A stretch of DNA of 34,415 bases. Source: Acidobacteriota bacterium (GTDB lineage Bacteria > Acidobacteriota > Terriglobia > Bryobacterales > Bryobacteraceae). The translations under genes were made by a program, and so were the position numbers. Positions 16,787 to 25,130 of the stretch are shown here, piece by piece. The stretch covers positions 1 through 34,415 of the forward strand of contig JACQDF010000235.1 of the NCBI GenBank assembly GCA_016201205.1, given 5' to 3'. Numbering within the stretch: the first letter of the stretch is position 1; each line of letters begins with the position of its first letter. The notes under the pieces were generated by a model. That model had not been told where the DNA came from. It ran no database searches and was given only the letters and a program-made list of their open reading frames with translations.

Positions 16787-19132
16787 CTAAAAGGCGACCT
16801 CGAGCCGCAGGGCGAAAGAGCGGCGCGGCTCCAGCGCCGTCCCCGAGAACAGACCGGTGAAGTTGATCACATTCAGCCGGTTGGTCAGATTCAGCGCATC
16901 GAACTGCAACCGCACCGCTCGCGCCTCCTTGTTCCACACATCCCATCCAGCGGAAGCATCCAGGGAGAAGGAAGGCCGCACGCGGCCGCGGGAAAAGTTG
17001 ACCCGGTTGAGGATCTGCTCTCCGTACTGCGACTCGAGCAGAGCATGATCCGCGACGCCTTCCATCTCGACCGGCAGCCCGCTGTTATAGCCGCCGCCCC
17101 AGGCTGTCCACAGGCGCCGGTGCAACTCGGCGCGAACGCGCGCGCGGGCGGTGTTGCGCTGATCCTGCGTGATGGCGAAGCTTCCCTGTGCCAGCAGCCG
17201 GTCCGCATCTTCGCCCAGGAACATTCCGCCTCCGACCGGCAGATAGCCGTGGCCTGTCATGTTGGAGTAGCTGGCGTAGCCGGAAACGCGGCCCCAGCGC
17301 GGTATCTCCAGCTTCGCCTCGTAACCCCGGATGACGGCGCGGTCAAAAGCGATCGGAAAGCTGACCCCCGTATTGAACAGCAGGCTGTCGTCGGCGAAGT
17401 TGCGAAACTGACGCCGGTACCACACGCCGTCCATTCGAAGCTTCGAGAAGATGCTCTTGGAGAAGCCGGCTTCATAGAAGTGCCCGCGCGAAGGCCTCAA
17501 CGGAAAAAAGAACCCTTCTCCGCCGAGATTGCGGACCAGGTTTGAGCTGGCCAGCAGCACATTCTCGACCGCGGGCGGCTGAAAGGCGCGGTCATAGCAG
17601 GCGCGGATCAGCAAGCCGGCGGACGGGACATGCCATGCCGCTGCCAGACGCGGGCTCAGGCCGTGCTCGTTGACGCGCAACTGATAATGATCCCAGCGCA
17701 GGCCGGCGCTCAGCGTCAGCCGCCCAAGGCGGATCAGATCCTGCACAAACGCGGACTGCTCCCGGCTGTGGCCCTGGTCCTGGAAGCGGAAGGTCGCGGG
17801 CACATTTTCGTCAAAGATGGGCTTTCCTTCGATCTCATACTCCGTGATCCGAAAGGCGAACCGCTCGCGAATCGATGTGCGGATCGCCTCGACGCCCGCT
17901 TTCCATTCGTGCCGCCCGCGATTCCACAAGAGGCTCCCCAGACCATAGAACTCCCGGAAGCCGCGATTTTGAACCGGCTGAATCGGCGTGGACAGCGAAT
18001 TGGACCACAGCAGGGCCGACGTGTCGCGTCCCATCAGCCGGAAATGGCCGACCACGGACGGCGACAACACCTGCTGGTGAGAAACCAGCCCCATGGTCTC
18101 CATCGCTGCCCTGTCTTGTCTTTGGCCGGCGGTTTGTTGGAGGTTCTCATTGGGGACCAGGAATCCAGCCTGGCGGTGATGCATATAGAAACGTGTGCGG
18201 CTGGATCCGGTCCAGTCGCGCTCGAGGCGGCCGGAAAATCCCGCGCCCGAGCCATGATTGGTGAAGTTCTCCTCGACTGGCGGATCCAGGTATCGTGCGG
18301 TGAGAAAACCTTCCGCGCTCAGGCCGGCAGTTGTCCGGCCTTGGGTGTACTGGCCGGAGACGAACGCTTTCCGCGCTTCAAAGCTCCCCGCTTCCAGGGC
18401 CGCCTTTGCATGAAACCCCGGGCGCGACTCCCGGTTGGTGACCACTTCGATGACCCCGCCCAGCCTCCGGCCAAATTCGGCCGGGTACCCCCCGGTCATG
18501 ATCTTCATGGATTGGAACTCCTCGATACCGAGGGACTGGGCGAAGCCAGGCGAGCGGTTGTCGTACAGCGGGACGCCGTCGATCACGTATTGAACATCGT
18601 ACTCCGAGCCGCGCGGATGCAGGACCCCGTTGGCTTCCAGCAACCAGCCGGGCTGCGTGTTCACCATCTCGAGCACGCCGCGCCCGGGCGCGGCCGACCG
18701 GCGCTGGCTCAACAGCTCCGAGCCGGCCTGCTGGAGGCTGCCGGTGCGCTGCGGATCGAGCAGCGTATCTTCATCCCGCACCACAATGGTCGTCTCGACA
18801 GCGGCGACCCCGAGAGTGATTCGGAGCGTGCGCGGAATCTCGGACTGGATCTCGACCAGAGAGGACGCAGCCGAGAATCCCGGACGCTCGCAATGCAAAT
18901 GGAATGGGCCGAAGGGAAGCGGCTTGGCCGTGTAGCGTCCCGCCGGGCTGGTTCGGAAGGCCAGTTTGACGCCGGCGGACTGGCTGGTGAGAGCACACCC
19001 GGCCTGGAGGCCGGCGCCGGTCGAGTCCACCACCTCCAGTCGCAACTCCCCGCTGGCGCGCTGCGCCCGCAAAGGCCATTCGACCGCCGCAAGCGCGAAC
19101 AATGAATAAACGAAGTGCCGCACGCCGCCCAC
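16787..19132 (-). CDS. TonB-dependent outer-membrane receptor with N-terminal CarboxypepD-regulatory-like domain
   Basis: A 781-residue outer-membrane protein. A signal peptide (FVYSLFALAAVEWPLRAQ) leads into a small beta-sandwich (about 28-105), a plug domain with DVQYVIDGVPLYDNRSPGF and MTGGYPAEFGRRLGGVIEV (about 120-240), and a long beta-barrel ending in aromatic-terminated LRLEVAF. The substrate is unknown. The start is GTG at 19132 or GTG at 19123; neither has a clear ribosome site. Its 3' end faces coxD, and the 20 bp upstream separate it from the STAS gene, so it may be transcribed with the partner-switch pair. Confidence 0.88.
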   Translation of the reverse strand: MGGVRHFVYSLFALAAVEWPLRAQRASGELRLEVVDSTGAGLQAGCALTSQSAGVKLAFRTSPAGRYTAKPLPFGPFHLHCERPGFSAASSLVEIQSEIPRTLRITLGVAAVETTIVVRDEDTLLDPQRTGSLQQAGSELLSQRRSAAPGRGVLEMVNTQPGWLLEANGVLHPRGSEYDVQYVIDGVPLYDNRSPGFAQSLGIEEFQSMKIMTGGYPAEFGRRLGGVIEVVTNRESRPGFHAKAALEAGSFEARKAFVSGQYTQGRTTAGLSAEGFLTARYLDPPVEENFTNHGSGAGFSGRLERDWTGSSRTRFYMHHRQAGFLVPNENLQQTAGQRQDRAAMETMGLVSHQQVLSPSVVGHFRLMGRDTSALLWSNSLSTPIQPVQNRGFREFYGLGSLLWNRGRHEWKAGVEAIRTSIRERFAFRITEYEIEGKPIFDENVPATFRFQDQGHSREQSAFVQDLIRLGRLTLSAGLRWDHYQLRVNEHGLSPRLAAAWHVPSAGLLIRACYDRAFQPPAVENVLLASSNLVRNLGGEGFFFPLRPSRGHFYEAGFSKSIFSKLRMDGVWYRRQFRNFADDSLLFNTGVSFPIAFDRAVIRGYEAKLEIPRWGRVSGYASYSNMTGHGYLPVGGGMFLGEDADRLLAQGSFAITQDQRNTARARVRAELHRRLWTAWGGGYNSGLPVEMEGVADHALLESQYGEQILNRVNFSRGRVRPSFSLDASAGWDVWNKEARAVRLQFDALNLTNRLNVINFTGLFSGTALEPRRSFALRLEVAF

Positions 19133-19152
19133 GCTGGCGCAACAGACCTGGG

Positions 19153-19494
19153 TCAGAAGCTGCGGACCGCCGCGGCTTCGTCGTCGTGGACTTCGAAGAC
19201 CGTGTACAGCTTCGTGATCTGCAACAGATCCTGAATCCGTTTGTTCAGGTGGAGCAGCTTCAATTGGCCCCCCTGGTTCGTGACGGTCGTGAAGGCCGAT
19301 ACCAATTCCCCGATTCCGGAGCTGTCGATGTAGTTGACTTCCCCCAGATTCAGCAGCACCTTCCTTTGACCTGCGCCCACCGCATTCCGAATCGTCTCCC
19401 GCAGGCTGCTGGTGCCTTCACCAAGGGTGATGCGTCCGGCAGCGTCAATCACCGTCACGTCGCCGACCTGGCGGCTCGTCAGTTTTGCGCTCAC
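19153..19494 (-). CDS. STAS-domain anti-sigma factor antagonist (SpoIIAA/RsbV family)
   Basis: A 113-residue single STAS domain. Ser58 or Ser59 in NYIDSSGIGEL is the position phosphorylated by the cognate kinase in this family. The unphosphorylated form would bind the anti-sigma kinase encoded just upstream and release its target. The start is GTG at 19494 with AGGAGGA upstream. It lies 47 bp after the kinase gene on the same strand. Confidence 0.92.
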   Translation of the reverse strand: MSAKLTSRQVGDVTVIDAAGRITLGEGTSSLRETIRNAVGAGQRKVLLNLGEVNYIDSSGIGELVSAFTTVTNQGGQLKLLHLNKRIQDLLQITKLYTVFEVHDDEAAAVRSF

Positions 19495-19541
19495 AGTCTT
19501 CTGTCCTCCTAGCTAAGAAAACAAAGAAAAACCACTCCGGC

Positions 19542-19994
19542 TCATCCCTGAGCCCGATACTTCACCAAGGTGACTTCCGTCCCGGCGGGATAAAGCCGGC
19601 GCACTTGAAACTCATCCACAAATGCCTGAATCAGCAGGATACCGCGGCCGGACTCGCGCAGCAGGTTGGCGTCCGCCAGCGGATCCGGCACCCCGGACAA
19701 ATCAAACCCGTTGCCTTCGTCTGCGACCACGATATGCAGACCTTGGACATCGGTCCAGGCCTTCAGGCGCACCTTTTTCTGGGCGCTGTATTTGTTGCCG
19801 TGAACGACGGCATTCACCATGGCTTCGCGCAAGGCGATGCTGATTTTGTGCAACTCCTCTTCCAGGAAACCGGCCTGCTGGGCGATCTCCAGGACCTCCA
19901 TCTCCGCGGTGTCCACGCTCCCCAATTGCGATTCGTAGGTGGCGTCCACCCTTTTTGTGGCGCCATCTTGCTGCTCAGAGCCCCGATTGGCCAT
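19542..19994 (-). CDS. Anti-sigma factor serine kinase (RsbW/SpoIIAB-like HATPase)
   Basis: A 150-residue GHKL ATPase with an N-box REAMVNAVVHGNK, G1-box DEGNGFD and G2-box GRGILLIQAF. It would phosphorylate the neighbouring STAS protein and sequester a sigma factor or other partner. The start at ATG 19994 was chosen because a promoter -10 box (20035-20040) overlaps the earlier possible GTG at 20036. Neither a sigma factor nor a PP2C phosphatase gene lies nearby, so the regulated target is not visible in this window. Confidence 0.9.
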   Translation of the reverse strand: MANRGSEQQDGATKRVDATYESQLGSVDTAEMEVLEIAQQAGFLEEELHKISIALREAMVNAVVHGNKYSAQKKVRLKAWTDVQGLHIVVADEGNGFDLSGVPDPLADANLLRESGRGILLIQAFVDEFQVRRLYPAGTEVTLVKYRAQG

Positions 19995-20665
19995 GCATTT
20001 CCCGCGGCTTCGTCCTCTCGAAAGTCGAATCTGCACAATAGAATAGGTCGGCCAAAAAAGTCAAGCGCGCAAGGCGCCGCCGGCGCACCCTTCAGATCGT
20101 GCCCCGCTCCAGCAACCTCGAGCAGTCGCACCGGCGTCCCGATGAGCGCAAGGGCCGCGCGCATCTCCTCGATGGAGCCGAACGGGTCCGCCGTGCCGTG
20201 CACAAACAGGCAGGGTGTCCTCAGCGAGGAAAAGTGCGCCGTGCGGAGATCGTGCGGTTTGCGCGGCGGATGCAGAGGATAGGAGAGCAGCAGAAGGCCA
20301 TCGGCGACCGAGGAATCTTCCGCGGCAAGCATCGAAGCCTGACGCCCGCCGTAGCTGTGTCCACCGAGGATGACGCGCTGCGCGCCCAGCGCACGCACGC
20401 AGCCGGCAGCCTGGCGTAGTCCTTCACGGTCGCGCGCAGCCATGGCGGGAAACGGCGGCCCAAAGGGGCGCTGCCGGCGGAACGGCAGATCGATGCGCAG
20501 TGCGAGACAGCCGCTGTCAGCCAAAACATCGCACAGCGCCACCAACAGCGGGGCGTTTGCATTCGAGCCGGCGCCGTGCGAGAGCACCACCGCATCCTGG
20601 AAAGCGCCGGAAGGGCGGTGCAGAAAGCCGCGCACACCCTCCCCGGCAAACGGCTCCGGCGTCAT
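19814..20665 (-). CDS. Alpha/beta-hydrolase of the KANL3/Tex30 (dienelactone-hydrolase-like) type, with suspect C-terminal extension
   Basis: A 283-residue frame whose first 205 or so residues form a small alpha/beta hydrolase: LSHGAGSNAN near residue 30, the nucleophile elbow G-G-H-S-Y-G-G near 105, Asp in HGTADPFG and His in AGAGHDLKG near 205. ATG at 20665 overlaps the amidohydrolase stop (ATGA), so it is the last gene of that operon. Family members end shortly after the catalytic histidine. Here the frame runs on for about 75 residues of low-quality sequence through a promoter and 181 bp into the kinase gene. A one-base shift would end it at a TGA just after GHDLKG, so a frameshift or lost stop is likely. 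Confidence 0.75.
   Translation of the reverse strand: MTPEPFAGEGVRGFLHRPSGAFQDAVVLSHGAGSNANAPLLVALCDVLADSGCLALRIDLPFRRQRPFGPPFPAMAARDREGLRQAAGCVRALGAQRVILGGHSYGGRQASMLAAEDSSVADGLLLLSYPLHPPRKPHDLRTAHFSSLRTPCLFVHGTADPFGSIEEMRAALALIGTPVRLLEVAGAGHDLKGAPAAPCALDFFGRPILLCRFDFREDEAAGNAWPIGALSSKMAPQKGWTPPTNRNWGAWTPRRWRSWRSPSRPVSWKRSCTKSASPCAKPW
20035..20064 (-). promoter_or_regulatory. Promoter of the RsbW/RsbV-like pair
   Basis: On the minus strand TTGACT (20059-20064) and TATTGT (20035-20040) are separated by 18 bp, giving a start near 20028 and a leader of about 34 nt before the ATG at 19994. It lies inside the open frame that extends the upstream hydrolase gene. Confidence 0.6.
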
Positions 20666-21546
20666 GCGGAGAACGGCCACACACGCTCGATCGTCTTCGA
20701 CAGAATCCAGCTCTTGTCTTCCTCGTTGAGGAACTTCATGTCGTCGCGGACGACGGCGAGGGTCTTGTCATAGGCGGTGTGGCGTCCGGAGACCGGCCAG
20801 TCGGTGCCCCACATCAGGCGTCTGGGACCGAACGCCTCGTAAAGACGCTTCACGTGCTCCTGCGCGTCGAGCCAGGGATACTGTTGTTTGGAAAGCGACC
20901 AGGTGTGCGAGATCTTGACGAACACTTTGGGGTAGCGCTTGAGCGCGATCAGCTTCTCGAGTTCTTTCGGCTGATCGACCGGGCAGTCGGCCATATGGTC
21001 GATGACGACGGTCAGATCCGGGAACTTCTCGATGAGCGCGGCCGCGTCCGGCATGCGCGTGGTCGGCGCCAGCAGCGTCATCGGCGTCTTCAGCTCCTGG
21101 CACCGCTTCCATAAAGGCGGCATCAGCGGTCCCTTGATCCAATCGCCCAAAGCGTTGCCGGCGGGGCTCAGACGCACGCCGCGAAAGCGTTGCTCCTTCA
21201 CAAGACGCGAAAGATGATCCGGCGCGGCCGGGTCCTCCGGATTCACCCGCGCGACGCCGCGGAATTCCTTCGGATACTGCTTCAGGACATCGGCCAGATA
21301 GCTGTTATCCCAGCGGTAGTAAATGACCTGGATAATGACCGTGCGTGCGACGCCGGTTCTCTTCATCAAGTCGAGCAGCATCTCGGCGGTCGCGTCTTTG
21401 TCCGGCGGATTTGTTGTCTCCTTGGCCCAGGGGTAGCGGGTGTCCTTTTTCCACACGTGAACGTGCGAATCAATGATGCGGTACTTGGTCGCGGCGGTGG
21501 TGGCAGCGGATGAAAGCATAGTGGCGGCGAAATCCCGTCTACGCAT
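20662..21546 (-). CDS. Amidohydrolase-2 family metal-dependent hydrolase with Tat-like signal
   Basis: A 294-residue TIM-barrel hydrolase of the amidohydrolase-2 (lactonase/decarboxylase-like) group. The N-terminus MRRRDFAATML resembles a twin-arginine signal. Metal- and active-site segments are DSHVHVW near residue 26, the barrel histidine in VVIDHMAD near 175, and the catalytic aspartate in MWGTDWP near 250. Sugar lactone hydrolysis is a common role for relatives next to sugar isomerases, but the substrate is unknown. It overlaps the isomerase gene by 8 bp and the hydrolase gene by 4 bp, indicating one transcript. Confidence 0.85.
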   Translation of the reverse strand: MRRRDFAATMLSSAATTAATKYRIIDSHVHVWKKDTRYPWAKETTNPPDKDATAEMLLDLMKRTGVARTVIIQVIYYRWDNSYLADVLKQYPKEFRGVARVNPEDPAAPDHLSRLVKEQRFRGVRLSPAGNALGDWIKGPLMPPLWKRCQELKTPMTLLAPTTRMPDAAALIEKFPDLTVVIDHMADCPVDQPKELEKLIALKRYPKVFVKISHTWSLSKQQYPWLDAQEHVKRLYEAFGPRRLMWGTDWPVSGRHTAYDKTLAVVRDDMKFLNEEDKSWILSKTIERVWPFSA

Positions 21547-22486
21547 AGATGGGCTCCAGTTTGTTCACAACATAGGCGCCGCAGCGTTCATACGATGTTC
21601 GAGGGCCGTTGCGCGCCGTATCCAGATCCACGCAGATCCAGCCTTTATAGTCGATCTCCTTCAACACGCGGTGGCAGGCGGGAAAATCGATCTCGCCGTC
21701 GCCGAGATCATAAATGCTGTTATGGAACTTCGCCTGGCGTGAATCCTTGGGATAGATCCTGCCATTGTCCGACACCCAATCGCCGGCCGGCGTGGTCCAG
21801 CGCGCGTCCTTGTAATCCATGAAGCCAAGCCGGCGCCTGTAGCGCTGGTACATCTGGACGACGTTGCTGCCTCCCAGATGCAGGTGCGCGGTGTCCGGGA
21901 AGAAGCCGAACAGCCTGGGATCCGTCATCGCCATGCATTGGTGGACTTCTTCAGGCGTCTCGACCATCTCATCCAGATGATTGTGCAGACCGGCGCGGAA
22001 GCCCATCTCGCCAGCCACTTCGCCGATCTTGTTGAAGGTGTCGCACATGGTCTTGAATGCAGGCTTCAGGTCGGCGTTCTTCGGGAGGCGGGCCGGTGGG
22101 AAGACGACAAGATGCCCGGCGCCGAAGTTCTTGAGAAAGTTCATGGCCGTGCGGGCGTCATCGAGCACCTTTGTTTGCCGCGCCGGATCGTGCGTGGGGC
22201 CGCCGAAGCTGATGGTGGCGATCTGAACGTTGCGTTTCGCCGCTTCCTTCTCCATTTGCGCGGCGGTGATGTTGTACGTCTTGAGGATGCCGGGAAAGCC
22301 CGTGAGCCGGATACCGATGAAGCCCGTGTCGCGCATCACGTCGAGGATGTCCGTGAAAGCGACCGGCTTGAAGTGGCCCCACAGACCGGCGCTGACAGCC
22401 CATCGGATATTCTTGTTGGCGGGCAGGCGGCCGGCGGCAGAAGCCAGGGAAGCGGAAACAGAGGCGAGGAAAGCGCGGCGGTTCAT
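21539..22486 (-). CDS. Xylose-isomerase-like TIM-barrel protein (sugar phosphate isomerase/epimerase) with Tat signal
   Basis: A 315-residue member of the AP-endonuclease-2 / xylose-isomerase-like barrel family. The ATG at 22486 gives MNRRAFLASVSASLASAAG, a convincing twin-arginine signal; codons further upstream would overlap hrpB. Metal-site residues include HNH in GLHNHLDEM, D-T-A-H-L in FFPDTAHLHLGG and acidic residues in DLGDGEIDF. The fold and signal are clear; the sugar is not. It is the first gene of a three-gene operon and is divergent from hrpB with only 31 bp between the start codons, so both promoters must overlap the genes or each other. Confidence 0.85.
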   Translation of the reverse strand: MNRRAFLASVSASLASAAGRLPANKNIRWAVSAGLWGHFKPVAFTDILDVMRDTGFIGIRLTGFPGILKTYNITAAQMEKEAAKRNVQIATISFGGPTHDPARQTKVLDDARTAMNFLKNFGAGHLVVFPPARLPKNADLKPAFKTMCDTFNKIGEVAGEMGFRAGLHNHLDEMVETPEEVHQCMAMTDPRLFGFFPDTAHLHLGGSNVVQMYQRYRRRLGFMDYKDARWTTPAGDWVSDNGRIYPKDSRQAKFHNSIYDLGDGEIDFPACHRVLKEIDYKGWICVDLDTARNGPRTSYERCGAYVVNKLEPIYA

Positions 22487-22517
22487 GGCATCGGTCCTGG
22501 AACAGTCATAATACATC

Positions 22518-25043
22518 TTGCGCCCGCTGCCTGTAGACACCCTGCTGCCGCAGATTCTGGAAACGCTGCGCAACGAGAGGAACCTGGTGCTGGAAGCGCC
22601 TCCCGGCACGGGCAAGACAACGCGCGTGCCGCCGGCGCTGCTATCGTCCGGCGGGAAGCAAGTCTGGGTACTCGAGCCGCGCCGGCTGGCGGCGCGGCTG
22701 GCCGCACGGCGCGTAGCGTTCGAGATGGGCGAGCCGCTGGGCGAAACAGTCGGCTACCAGGTGCGCTTCGAGCAGGTGGCAAGCCGCAGAACGCGCTTAC
22801 GCTATCTGACCGAAGGCGTGCTGACGAGGCGGATTCTCTCTGATCCCGAGTTGCGGTCCGCGGGCGTCGTCGTGCTCGACGAGTTCCACGAGCGGCATCT
22901 TGATACAGACCTGGCGCTGGCGCTGCTGCGGCGGCTGCAACAGACGACGCGGCCGGATCTGCGGCTCGTCATCATGTCGGCGACGCTTGAAGCGCAGCCG
23001 ATCGCGCAATTCCTGCATGGATGTCCCACGCTGCGCAGCGAAGGACGGCTGTTCGAAATGAGCGTGAGCTACCGGCCGTACTCGGCTGAGCCGCTCGAAG
23101 AGCAGGTGCGGCAGGCGGTGGAAACATTGCTCGGCGATCGCAATGGCGGCGATGTGCTGGTCTTTTTGCCGGGGGCCGCGGAGATTCGGCGTGCGCAACG
23201 CGCTTTGGAGCCGGTGGCGGAGCGTCTTGACTTGCTGGTGACGCCGCTTTATGGAGACCTGCCACCGCAGGAGCAGGATCGCGCCCTGCAGCCGGCGGCG
23301 AAGCGGAAGGTGATTCTCTCGACGAATGTCGCCGAGAGCTCGATCACGATTGAGGGCGTCACCGCAGTGGTGGACAGCGGGCTGGCGCGGATCGCCTCGC
23401 ATTCGCCATGGAGTGGGCTGCCGGTGCTCAAAACCGGCCGCATCAGCCAGTCGTCCGCAATCCAGCGGGCGGCGCGAGCGGCACGCACCGCGCCAGGGCG
23501 CGTCATCCGCTTGTATCCGGAGGAGGATTTTCTGCGCCGTCCGGCGCGTGACGCGCCCGAGATTCAACGGATGGATTTGTCGGAAATCGCTTTGTTGCTG
23601 AATGCTCTTGGCTTTGGGGGCTTTGAGGATCTCGAATGGCTGGATCCACCGCCGGCCGAAGCGGTGAAAGCTGCCCGGACATTACTCGAGCGGCTGGGCG
23701 CGCGCGGGGAGATGGCCCGGCGGATGGCGGCTTGCCCGCTGACTCCTCGGCTGGCCCGGCTGGTGATCGAAGCGGATCGCCGCGATATCGGTCAGGACGG
23801 CGCGCTGGCGGCGGCGCTGCTCAGTCTGGATGCACGGCTGCCTTCCGAGCCCACGCACAAAACGCATTCCGACGTGATCGCGTTGATGGAAGCAGAGCGC
23901 CCGCCGATGACCGCGAAGCTGGCCGCCTCGATTGCCAGTGCGATCGGCATCCGCAAACAGACGCTTCACGATGAAAACGCGCCCCAGGACCGGGGCCCGC
24001 CCCAGGACCGGAGCCTGCCCCAGGACCGGAGCCTGCCCCAGGACCGGGGCGCCTTGCAAATCGCCGTGCTGGCTGCGTTCCCGGATCGTGTTGCGAAACG
24101 ACGCCAGGGAAACGAGCTGCTGCTGGCCGGCGGCGGCTCGGCTCTGCTGGCTTCCTCGAGCACCGTCGCCGGGAGCGAATTCCTTGTCGCCATCGATGTC
24201 GAGGAGCGCAAAGACCGGCCCCGGTCCTGGGGCGAGCCCCGGTCCTGGAGCGAACCCCGCTCGCGGGGCGGGCCCCGGTCCTGGGGCGAGCTCCCTCTGG
24301 TGCGGCTGGCGAGCGCGATCGACCCCGGCTGGCTGATCGATCTGTTTCCCGAGCGCATCACCACGCGCAATGCCGTCGAGTGGAACCGCGTAGCCGAGCG
24401 CGTGGAAGAGGCGAGCGCCCTGCTGTACGACGATCTGGTCATCGAGGAGAGCCGCCACGGCAGCGTGGATCCGGAGCTGGCTGCGCGGATGCTCGCACAG
24501 AAAGCGCGCGCGGCCGGCCTCGAGCGTTTTGCGGATCCGGAACAATGGCTGGCATTTCAGGCGCGCCTGGAATTCGCCGCCCAGCACTCGACACTCCGAT
24601 CGCTGACCGAAGATGATCTGTGGAGCGCCATCGGAGAGCTGTGCCAAGGCAAGCGCAGCTTTGCCGAATTGGAGACCGAGACACGTAGTGGAGAGCTCAT
24701 CCGTCATCTGGAAAGCAGACTTTCGCCGGACCAGCGTAAGACACTGGAGGAGGTCGCACCGGCGCGCCTGCGCCTGTCCAGCGGGCGCACCGCACGCATC
24801 GAGTACGTCAGCGGGCAGGCGCCTCGCGTGGCCGCCCGGCTTCAGGAGTTTTTCGGGCTGCGCGAGACGCCGCGCATCGGGCGAGGCAAAGTGCCTCTAG
24901 TGCTGCTGTTACTCGCACCGAATCAACGGCCTGTACAGACGACAACCGACTTGGCCGGGTTCTGGGAACGGTGGTATCCCCAGGTGCGCAAAGAGCTCAT
25001 GCGACGCTATCCCAAACATGCCTGGCCGGAGAGTCCGGGATAG
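22518..25043 (+). CDS. hrpB: ATP-dependent RNA helicase HrpB with two in-frame repeat insertions
   Basis: An 841-residue DEAH-box helicase. Walker A is GTGKTT near residue 31, the DExH box is LDEFHERHLD near residue 120, SAT follows (IMSATLE), and motif VI-like [13 protein letters not shown] is near 315. The HrpB-specific C-terminal region runs to YPKHAWPE. The start is TTG at 22518 with no ribosome site, so it may be a near-leaderless message. The unusual features are two 72-bp insertions (23982-24053 and 24219-24290) encoding low-complexity PQDRG- and PRSWGE-type hexapeptides between otherwise normal C-terminal blocks. HrpB is non-essential in E. coli, which may explain tolerance. Confidence 0.93.
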   Translation: MRPLPVDTLLPQILETLRNERNLVLEAPPGTGKTTRVPPALLSSGGKQVWVLEPRRLAARLAARRVAFEMGEPLGETVGYQVRFEQVASRRTRLRYLTEGVLTRRILSDPELRSAGVVVLDEFHERHLDTDLALALLRRLQQTTRPDLRLVIMSATLEAQPIAQFLHGCPTLRSEGRLFEMSVSYRPYSAEPLEEQVRQAVETLLGDRNGGDVLVFLPGAAEIRRAQRALEPVAERLDLLVTPLYGDLPPQEQDRALQPAAKRKVILSTNVAESSITIEGVTAVVDSGLARIASHSPWSGLPVLKTGRISQSSAIQRAARAARTAPGRVIRLYPEEDFLRRPARDAPEIQRMDLSEIALLLNALGFGGFEDLEWLDPPPAEAVKAARTLLERLGARGEMARRMAACPLTPRLARLVIEADRRDIGQDGALAAALLSLDARLPSEPTHKTHSDVIALMEAERPPMTAKLAASIASAIGIRKQTLHDENAPQDRGPPQDRSLPQDRSLPQDRGALQIAVLAAFPDRVAKRRQGNELLLAGGGSALLASSSTVAGSEFLVAIDVEERKDRPRSWGEPRSWSEPRSRGGPRSWGELPLVRLASAIDPGWLIDLFPERITTRNAVEWNRVAERVEEASALLYDDLVIEESRHGSVDPELAARMLAQKARAAGLERFADPEQWLAFQARLEFAAQHSTLRSLTEDDLWSAIGELCQGKRSFAELETETRSGELIRHLESRLSPDQRKTLEEVAPARLRLSSGRTARIEYVSGQAPRVAARLQEFFGLRETPRIGRGKVPLVLLLLAPNQRPVQTTTDLAGFWERWYPQVRKELMRRYPKHAWPESPG
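23982..24053 (+). repeat. Four tandem 18-bp hairpin units inside hrpB (forward orientation)
   Basis: Units start at 23982, 24000, 24018 and 24036. The core CCCCAGGACCGGGGC folds as CCCC-AGGACC-GGGG; units 2 and 3 are identical. They are in frame and encode PQDRGP, PQDRSL, PQDRSL, PQDRGA. There are no spacers, so this is not a CRISPR. Confidence 0.9.
24219..24290 (-). repeat. Four tandem 18-bp hairpin units inside hrpB (inverted orientation)
   Basis: Units start at 24219, 24237, 24255 and 24273. Their core CCCCGGTCCTGGGGC is the reverse complement of the first array's core; the third unit has diverged to CCCCGCTCGCGGGGC but keeps a perfect stem through paired changes. They are in frame and encode PRSWGE-type hexapeptides. 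The array is the same length (72 bp) as the first and lies 165 bp downstream. Confidence 0.9.
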
Positions 25044-25130
25044 GCAGACACACTTTGGTTCCTGGTACAAAGCCGCAGCAAATAACCGCATCTCTGGCTG
25101 CCATTTACGCTGATAATCGGGCTGTCAGAT

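Noticed and set aside
23982-24290. CRISPR array
   Set aside because: Units are directly adjacent 18-mers without spacers, inside an intact helicase gene, and no cas gene is present.
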